Below are positions 59,724-64,000 of a stretch of 64,000 bases of DNA, piece after piece (positions within the stretch are counted from its first letter, which is position 1; the number at the start of each line of letters is the position of its first letter). Below the pieces are notes generated by a model that was not told the DNA's origin, did not search any database, and worked only from the letters and a program-made list of their open reading frames with translations. This DNA is from Paenibacillus mesophilus (lineage in GTDB: Bacteria; Bacillota; Bacilli; Paenibacillales; NBRC-103111): contig NZ_VCRA01000022.1 of NCBI RefSeq assembly GCF_005938385.1, positions 52,831-116,830 on the forward strand, written 5' to 3'. The translations under genes and the position numbers were made by a program.

Positions 59724-60257
59724 ATGCGCAAGGCGGTGGGTCCATTGTTCCAGGAACATGACAGGTATGAAGTGTGGGACGGTGAAATCATTATGATGAC
59801 TCCGGCTAGTCCAAGGCATGAAAAAGTTGTTCTGCGCATATCCAATCTGCTCGGCACCCATATAGATGCGAATCGTCTCGGCGGTCTATACGGTTCCAAT
59901 ACGGCCGTATATTTGACAGGAAAAAAAGATCGTTACCGGATGCCCGATCTGTCGTTTGTCGCTGCGGAGCGAGAAGACGAGCTTGTCCGTGAGGATGGAA
60001 TATTCGGAAGTCCCGACCTGATTGTAGAAATCCTATCGCCTGGTTTATCCGCCTATGATCGGGATCTCGTGGAAAAATATAATAATTACGAGCAGTTCGG
60101 AGTAAAGGAGTATTGGATTGTCGATCCGTTCGATAAAACAATCCGGGTCCATACGTTGAAGGATGGAGGGTATGCACTCGCCGACCGTTCGATTTTGTTC
60201 CCGGAGCTTGTGACCGATACCGATGAACTGTTCCGCGGATTGCCGGACGTCCACTGA
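59724..60257 (+). CDS. Uma2-family (DUF820) PD-(D/E)XK-like protein
   Basis: The 177-residue protein shows the Uma2 pattern: VWDGEIIMM near the N-terminus, MPDLSFVA (Asp), PDLIVEILSP and EYWIVDP. These supply the PD-(D/E)XK acids and base. Uma2 proteins are common, often duplicated, and their role is not settled. ATG 59724 has no clear ribosome site; TTG 59745, behind AAGGCGGTGG, is possible. A TATACT -10-like box lies at ~59695. Confidence 0.9.
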   Translation: MRKAVGPLFQEHDRYEVWDGEIIMMTPASPRHEKVVLRISNLLGTHIDANRLGGLYGSNTAVYLTGKKDRYRMPDLSFVAAEREDELVREDGIFGSPDLIVEILSPGLSAYDRDLVEKYNNYEQFGVKEYWIVDPFDKTIRVHTLKDGGYALADRSILFPELVTDTDELFRGLPDVH

Positions 60258-60270
60258 TCCGCCTACGACA

Positions 60271-60310
60271 AGAAGCCCGTGAAATCGACGATTTCGCGGG
60301 CTTCTTGTCT
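60271..60310. terminator. Terminator-like hairpin between uma2 and yjfB
   Basis: AGAAGCCCG-TGAAAT and ATTTC-GCGGGCTTCT form a strong stem with few T after it; it can serve both convergent genes. Confidence 0.65.
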
Positions 60311-60335
60311 GTAACCGGTTATAACGGCCTTTCCG

Positions 60336-60518
60336 CTACGCGCGAATATCGAGGCTGCCGCCCAAATGGGGCTGCACGCTCTGCTGCAGCATTTGCGCCA
60401 TTTGCGCACCTTGCACCTCGGCGGCTTCCTTCACCTTGCTGAGCATTTGGATGCCGACCGCAAGAGGAAGATCGCTCTTGCTGAATTGGGAATACGCCGC
60501 ATTTAACGATACGCTCAT
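60336..60518 (-). CDS. yjfB: YjfB-family small motility-associated protein
   Basis: The 60-residue protein MSVSLNAAYSQFSKSDLPLA, VGIQMLSKVKEAAEVQGAQM, LQQSVQPHLGGSLDIRA has the YjfB length and the AQM-LQQS-P-LG pattern. YjfB belongs to the SigD (motility) regulon in Bacillus; its function is unknown. AGGAGG precedes ATG 60518. Confidence 0.85.
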   Translation of the reverse strand: MSVSLNAAYSQFSKSDLPLAVGIQMLSKVKEAAEVQGAQMAQMLQQSVQPHLGGSLDIRA

Positions 60519-60629
60519 AACTGATCCTCCTGACGGTTGTCCATTTTCCCTTCAAACCCGATCATACCACGTAGCCCGACGCGCGAACAACCATAAATTA
60601 GCAAATTGGCCCGCCACGCCGAGTCGTAA

Positions 60630-61121
60630 TCAAGCCAGATCCAATCTCATCTTGACCGTACGCAGGGCATGTCCGTAGAACAGCTCCTCCGTCTCGCCGA
60701 CGACTCGGAACCGCCTAGCGTCGTAGAACGCACGGCCCGTCCGGTTCGTCTTCTCCACGTTGACGAACAGCCGCTTCGTTCCCTCGAGCCGGCCTATCCC
60801 TTCCTTCAGCAGCATCGTTCCGATGCCGGTTCCTTGCGCTTCCGGCATAATGTAGATCGCGCCGAGCTCGGCCTCCTCCGGATCGCGGCGGGACACGAAG
60901 AAATTGCCGAAGCCTACGATGACGCCGTCCCGCTCGGCCACGAGCAGCAAAGAATTGACCATTCTTCGCCGCATCGCCTCTTCGGAATAGAACGAATCCA
61001 GAAACCTGACGCGTACCGGCTCGGGAATAATGTACGCATACGTATGATGCCATGTCGTGCGCGCCACCGTCCGTACTTCGGCGACGTCCTTTTCTTCGAT
61101 GATTCGAATGATGACCGCCAC
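60630..61121 (-). CDS. GNAT-family N-acetyltransferase
   Basis: GTG 61121, behind GGGGTGG, gives 163 residues. The acetyl-CoA-binding motif A is AIYIMPEAQGTGIGTMLLKE, with LFVNVEKTNRTGRAFYDARR in the motif B region. The N-terminal IRIIEEKDVAEVRTVARTTW is typical. The substrate is unknown. Confidence 0.9.
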   Translation of the reverse strand: MAVIIRIIEEKDVAEVRTVARTTWHHTYAYIIPEPVRVRFLDSFYSEEAMRRRMVNSLLLVAERDGVIVGFGNFFVSRRDPEEAELGAIYIMPEAQGTGIGTMLLKEGIGRLEGTKRLFVNVEKTNRTGRAFYDARRFRVVGETEELFYGHALRTVKMRLDLA

Positions 61122-61228
61122 AGTTCCACCCCGCAATCGCTCTCTTGGCTACAGTGTACCAAAACGCGGCCCGTTCCGTAAGTCGGGACCGCAACATTGT
61201 GTACCCGCGGTGTGGCGGTTAAGAGCCT

Positions 61229-62071
61229 TTAGGAGCTTCTATGTTCGGAAAAAGCGCAGTCGGCCGGCCTGTTCCTCTCCATCCACGCGACGCCGTAATC
61301 GACCAATTGCCTTTGCGGCATCAGCATGGTCGGCGCATTGGCGATGCGTCCTGTCCGGACATGTCCGGTGTCTTTGGCGAAGTCACGCCCGATCGCTTCG
61401 AAGTCTGACGAATCGTAGTCGAGCTCCGGGTAGCCTACCCACTCTCTGACGCCGTCGCGAAGTATCGGGGCGTAGGCGGTCGTCTCCGCTTTCCCCGGAA
61501 AAGATGCTCGAATTTCCGCCAAATGCAGCGAAGTATTGTTGCCATGCCCGACGCCGAGCAGCAGCACCCACCCGTCCGCGTCATAGATGCGGGCTATTGG
61601 CGAACGTTCCCCCAAGCCGAACTCGAGCGGATGCTCGGAGACAATGTCTTGGACGCGTCCGCCCCAGGCGGCGAACGATAGCTGCGGGTGCATGCTGCGG
61701 ACGACTCCGCGCTGCTTCCGAAAGCATTCGGGAATCGCTCCCATGCTGCGGGTCGGCGTCAAATCCGGGTCATAAGCCGGCATCAGCCTGCGGATCGGCT
61801 CCCACCACGACTCGCGTACCGGCGGATTGCACCAGCCGGCCGGATCGGACAAGTCTCCCGCATGCGTCGGCATGACGAGCGTGCCTTCCGGCCCCAGCAC
61901 TTGCTCCAGCGCCAATATGACATCCACCGGTCCTCCCGGAGCCCATCCTCCCAGCGCTTTCATCGAAGAATGGACGAGGAGCGTCATGCCGGGCGTTACA
62001 CCCATGGCGATCAAGTCCTCGATTAACGTTTCTATCGTAATGAGGTCTCCCTGAATTTCCGGCTGTTTCAT
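61229..62071 (-). CDS. AAC(3)-family aminoglycoside N-acetyltransferase-like
   Basis: ATG 62071 has GGAGGCGG before it; the product is 280 residues. It shows the family's HSSMKALGGWAPGG near the start, EGTLVMPTHAGDL, RSMGAIPECFRK, SMHPQLSFAAWG and LLLGVGHGNNTSLHLAE. These enzymes acetylate the 3-amino group of aminoglycosides, but many chromosomal members act on other amines. Drug resistance cannot be concluded from the sequence alone. Confidence 0.9.
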   Translation of the reverse strand: MKQPEIQGDLITIETLIEDLIAMGVTPGMTLLVHSSMKALGGWAPGGPVDVILALEQVLGPEGTLVMPTHAGDLSDPAGWCNPPVRESWWEPIRRLMPAYDPDLTPTRSMGAIPECFRKQRGVVRSMHPQLSFAAWGGRVQDIVSEHPLEFGLGERSPIARIYDADGWVLLLGVGHGNNTSLHLAEIRASFPGKAETTAYAPILRDGVREWVGYPELDYDSSDFEAIGRDFAKDTGHVRTGRIANAPTMLMPQRQLVDYGVAWMERNRPADCAFSEHRSS

Positions 62072-62253
62072 CAAATGCCGCCTCCACTGTCTTTTCCCTT
62101 ATTATCCGCATCGGAAGCATCCGCTTGTTAGTGTTTTTTTGACTATAGCCGATTCGCCTTCTTCCGCAAAATAACCCCACAAAGTGGAGCCTTGCTTCGA
62201 AGCTTATTCCAAGTACTTTGCGGGGACCCCGAAATCATAAACCCCATATAGGC

Positions 62254-62303
62254 AAAAAGAGCCCACACCCCTCCGTTCGAACGAAGGGGCGCAGGCGCAG
62301 GCT
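62254..62303 (-). terminator. Terminator of the formylglycine-generating-enzyme gene
   Basis: Minus-strand GCCTGCGCC and CCCCTTCG pair with AACGGAGGGG and GTGGGC across a small loop, followed by five T. Confidence 0.7.
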
Positions 62304-62312
62304 TTACCGCTA

Positions 62313-63350
62313 TTAATGGCCGGGCACATCCGCCGCGCAGCGGAACCCGATGTTGCCCGCCGAGCTGTCCGGCGTGTTGGAGTTGCGGGCCGCCACACGG
62401 TACCGGTTGCAGTATGATTTATGGCACAAATACGAGCCCCCGCGCATACTGCGGCGGTCGCCGGACGCGGGACCTTTCGGGTTGTCCGCCGGCTCGTCCA
62501 TGTAAGCGGTCCGGCTGAACCAGTCGCCGACCCATTCCCAGACATTGCCCGATACGCTGTAAAGACCGTAGCCGTTCGGCTCGTAGGACTTCGCCGGAGC
62601 GGTTCCGATGTAGCCGTCCCGCTTCGTATTTTTCTCCGGGAACGTCCCCTGCCAAATGTTGCACATATGCTTGCCTTCCGGCGTCAGCTCGTCTCCCCAC
62701 GGATACGTCTTCTGCTCCAGCCCGCCGCGTGCGGCATATTCCCATTCCGCTTCGGTCGGCAGCCGCTTGCCCGCCCATTTGCAGTAGGCGGCGGCATCGT
62801 TCCACGTTACGTGTACGACCGGGTGATCCATCCGGTCCTCGATATCCGAGCCCGGCCCCTCCGGCTGGAACCAGAAAGCGCCCTTGACGCCGAACCACCA
62901 CGGCGTCCCCTGCACCCTGCCCATCAGATGAGACGTCTGACGCGGCGTCAAAAACATCTCGAACACGTATGACCAGCCGAATTTCTCCGCCTCGGTCTTA
63001 TAGCTTCTCGCATTGACGAATTCGGCGAACTGCCGGTTCGTAACCGTACATGCGTCGATATAGAACGGATTCAGCGTCACCTCGTGAACCGGTCCTTCGC
63101 CGTCTGCCGGGAAACCGTCCTTGCTGCTGCCATTGCCCATCCGGAATGCGCCCCCGGGCAAATAGATCATGTCCGGCTTATTTCCCGGTTCTACAGCCGC
63201 CGCGGCTGACGCTTGCCGCTGCTCGGGTTGTGCATCGGCGGATTCGGGTGCCGCCGGATTCGCTTCAGTTGATTTTTTGAACGATTGCAGCTGGATGCTT
63301 GCCCTGCTTGTCGAACAGCACGAACCGTCGCTCTTCTTCGCTTCCGTCAA
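62313..63350 (-). CDS. Formylglycine-generating enzyme (SUMF1/FGE type)
   Basis: I place the start at TTG 63350, behind AGAGGGGA, giving 345 residues; an N-terminal GSCC pair is notable. The FGE-sulfatase domain covers ~60-340: PGGAFRMGNGSSKDGFPADG, FYIDACTVTNRQFAEFVNAR, WNDAAAYCKWAGKRLPTEAE, SGNVWEWVGDWF. The C-terminal SYLCHKSYCNRYR carries both catalytic cysteines that bind Cu in true FGE, followed by NTPDSSAGNIGFRC. FGE oxidises a Cys in type-I sulfatases to formylglycine. No sulfatase lies in the window. The catalytic pair separates it from EgtB/PvdO relatives that lack it. Confidence 0.92.
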   Translation of the reverse strand: MTEAKKSDGSCCSTSRASIQLQSFKKSTEANPAAPESADAQPEQRQASAAAAVEPGNKPDMIYLPGGAFRMGNGSSKDGFPADGEGPVHEVTLNPFYIDACTVTNRQFAEFVNARSYKTEAEKFGWSYVFEMFLTPRQTSHLMGRVQGTPWWFGVKGAFWFQPEGPGSDIEDRMDHPVVHVTWNDAAAYCKWAGKRLPTEAEWEYAARGGLEQKTYPWGDELTPEGKHMCNIWQGTFPEKNTKRDGYIGTAPAKSYEPNGYGLYSVSGNVWEWVGDWFSRTAYMDEPADNPKGPASGDRRSMRGGSYLCHKSYCNRYRVAARNSNTPDSSAGNIGFRCAADVPGH

Positions 63351-63559
63351 CTTCAATCCCCTCTTCCGGTCTCTTGGATGTCTGCTACCGTCCATTCTAA
63401 CGAAAAAACGGGACAGGGGCAACGTCCGACGCGTCTGTTCAGGACACCCAAGCTAAAACTAACAATCGTCAGCCCGTTACGAAAGGGGAAAAATAACCGG
63501 CAGCGGCAGCGGCCGCGGAAGCTGAACCGGCTCATTGCTGTCCTTTCCCATAAGCCCGC

Positions 63560-63890
63560 AGATGGAAAAAATGCAGTTATTTACGGGAAAACGACGCTTG
63601 TGCCGCGCCTTAACTGGAAAAAGAAGACTGTCGATTAACTCGTGTGTAAAGGAGTGGAAAGTGAAAAGGATACCTTCTGGCGAGTTTTGGATTTAAATTC
63701 CAACCGCTAAATCTTTGATAAATCAAGGACTTTAAAACAAGCTGTCTGAGTAAAAGAAGGTATCTTTTCACTTGGAACGGCGTGCTTTCGCTTCGCTTTC
63801 AGTTAATCGACAGTCTCAAACCTGCAGTATATTTTATCGAATATGCTAGTTGGACTCGAATATGGCGAAATTAACTGGGTGTTTTCCATT
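63560..63890. repeat. REP-like palindromic units, locus C/D
   Basis: AGATGGAAAAAATGCAGTTAT (63560-63580) and the inverted form GAAATTAACTGGGTGTTTTCC (63866-63886), plus a partial TAACTGGAAAAAG at 63610, belong to the family seen at 48117-48245 and 51359-51541. They flank structured element copy 2. Confidence 0.55.
63626..63815. repeat. Structured intergenic element, copy 2, with perfect outer inverted repeat
   Basis: The outer arms GACTGTCGATTAACT (63626-63640) and AGTTAATCGACAGTC (63801-63815) are perfect 15-bp inverted copies. Inner arms at 63661-63678 and 63755-63771 pair 17 of 18. Read on the minus strand, the interior carries TCAGACAG-CTTGTTTT, CTTGATTT and CCAAAACTCGC in the same order as copy 1 at 3658-3835. 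No obvious target-site duplication is seen. Confidence 0.65.
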
Positions 63891-64000
63891 AGCGTTGCAT
63901 TAAAGCTGACATGAAAATTTTCATTCTACAAATTGCTATATTTGTAAAATAAAGAACTGTTTTTCGTGGACAAAACCGAAAAAAAACTCCACTGTAGAGG

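Larger units (their letters stand above)
63351..64000. other. Repeat-rich 650-bp right-end gap, no gene
   Basis: I find no supported gene. The region holds REP-like units (63560-63582, 63610-63623, 63864-63890) and structured element copy 2 with its outer inverted repeat (63626-63815). The rest is AT-rich with no clear signal. Confidence 0.5.

Noticed and set aside
61229..62071. Aminoglycoside resistance as a firm conclusion
   Set aside because: Many chromosomal AAC(3)-fold proteins act on other substrates; only the family can be supported.
1..64000. tRNA, rRNA or known riboswitch genes
   Set aside because: I saw no tRNA cloverleaf with GGTTCGANTCC arm, no rRNA stretches and no riboswitch leader I could recognise; a covariance search was not possible.

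Overview
The window looks like a chromosomal segment of a moderately high-GC Gram-positive spore former of the Paenibacillaceae (Paenibacillus or Cohnella type). The pointers are YhaM-type exoribonuclease, YjfB, YitT, S-layer homology domains, Cu-amine-oxidase-like stalk domains with WG repeats, strong AGGAGG ribosome sites, frequent GTG/TTG starts, CGAAC-N4-GTTCG LexA boxes, and several families of short intergenic palindromes. I found no rRNA, tRNA, CRISPR array, phage or complete insertion sequence. The taxon is an inference from gene content only.

Layout. 1-5.0 kb: a small catabolic locus on the minus strand (partial alpha/beta-hydrolase esterase, LacI-type repressor, Gfo/Idh/MocA oxidoreductase) with three copies of a TGTAAACGTTTA-like operator, followed by yhaM. 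5.1-6.5 kb: a PD-(D/E)XK nuclease next to a perfect LexA box. 6.5-26 kb: the most striking block. On the minus strand lie a secreted vWA protein, a tubulin/FtsZ-like protein of 1129 aa, a 780-aa partner, a membrane vWA protein, a small beta-rich protein, a TRAFAC-type GTPase with zinc ribbon, a GAP1-N2-like membrane protein, and an S-layer-anchored protein with seven repeated beta modules. A divergent set of three membrane-associated genes sits on the plus strand. Together they read as one multi-component apparatus from cytosolic NTPases through the membrane to the cell wall, which I regard as the best candidate for an undescribed system.

26-42.7 kb: a DNA-defence or repair island on the minus strand. 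It holds an orphan BREX-type PglX methyltransferase without other BREX genes, DUF1232 and ADP-ribosylglycohydrolase genes, then a tight four-gene unit: AddB-like Fe-S nuclease, UvrD-type helicase-nuclease, EVE-McrB-like GTPase, McrC-like nuclease. A WYL regulator and a translationally coupled 57-aa ORF lie upstream, with two LexA-box-like sites and a perfect 14-bp palindrome nearby.

42.8-64 kb: ordinary accessory genes. These are YitT, an alpha-CTD-like helix-hairpin-helix protein, a WG-repeat surface protein, a PAP2-type membrane phosphatase, a second Gfo/Idh oxidoreductase, an orphan sugar-binding lipoprotein, an AraC regulator with a decayed FAD oxidoreductase, two small or secreted proteins, a decayed VSR-like endonuclease, a GT2/GtrA/polytopic-membrane glycosylation operon, an MFS exporter, Uma2, YjfB, GNAT, AAC(3) and a formylglycine-generating enzyme. 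Intergenic regions carry dispersed repeats, including two related structured elements 60 kb apart (3658-3835 and 63661-63771) that share blocks in the same order.
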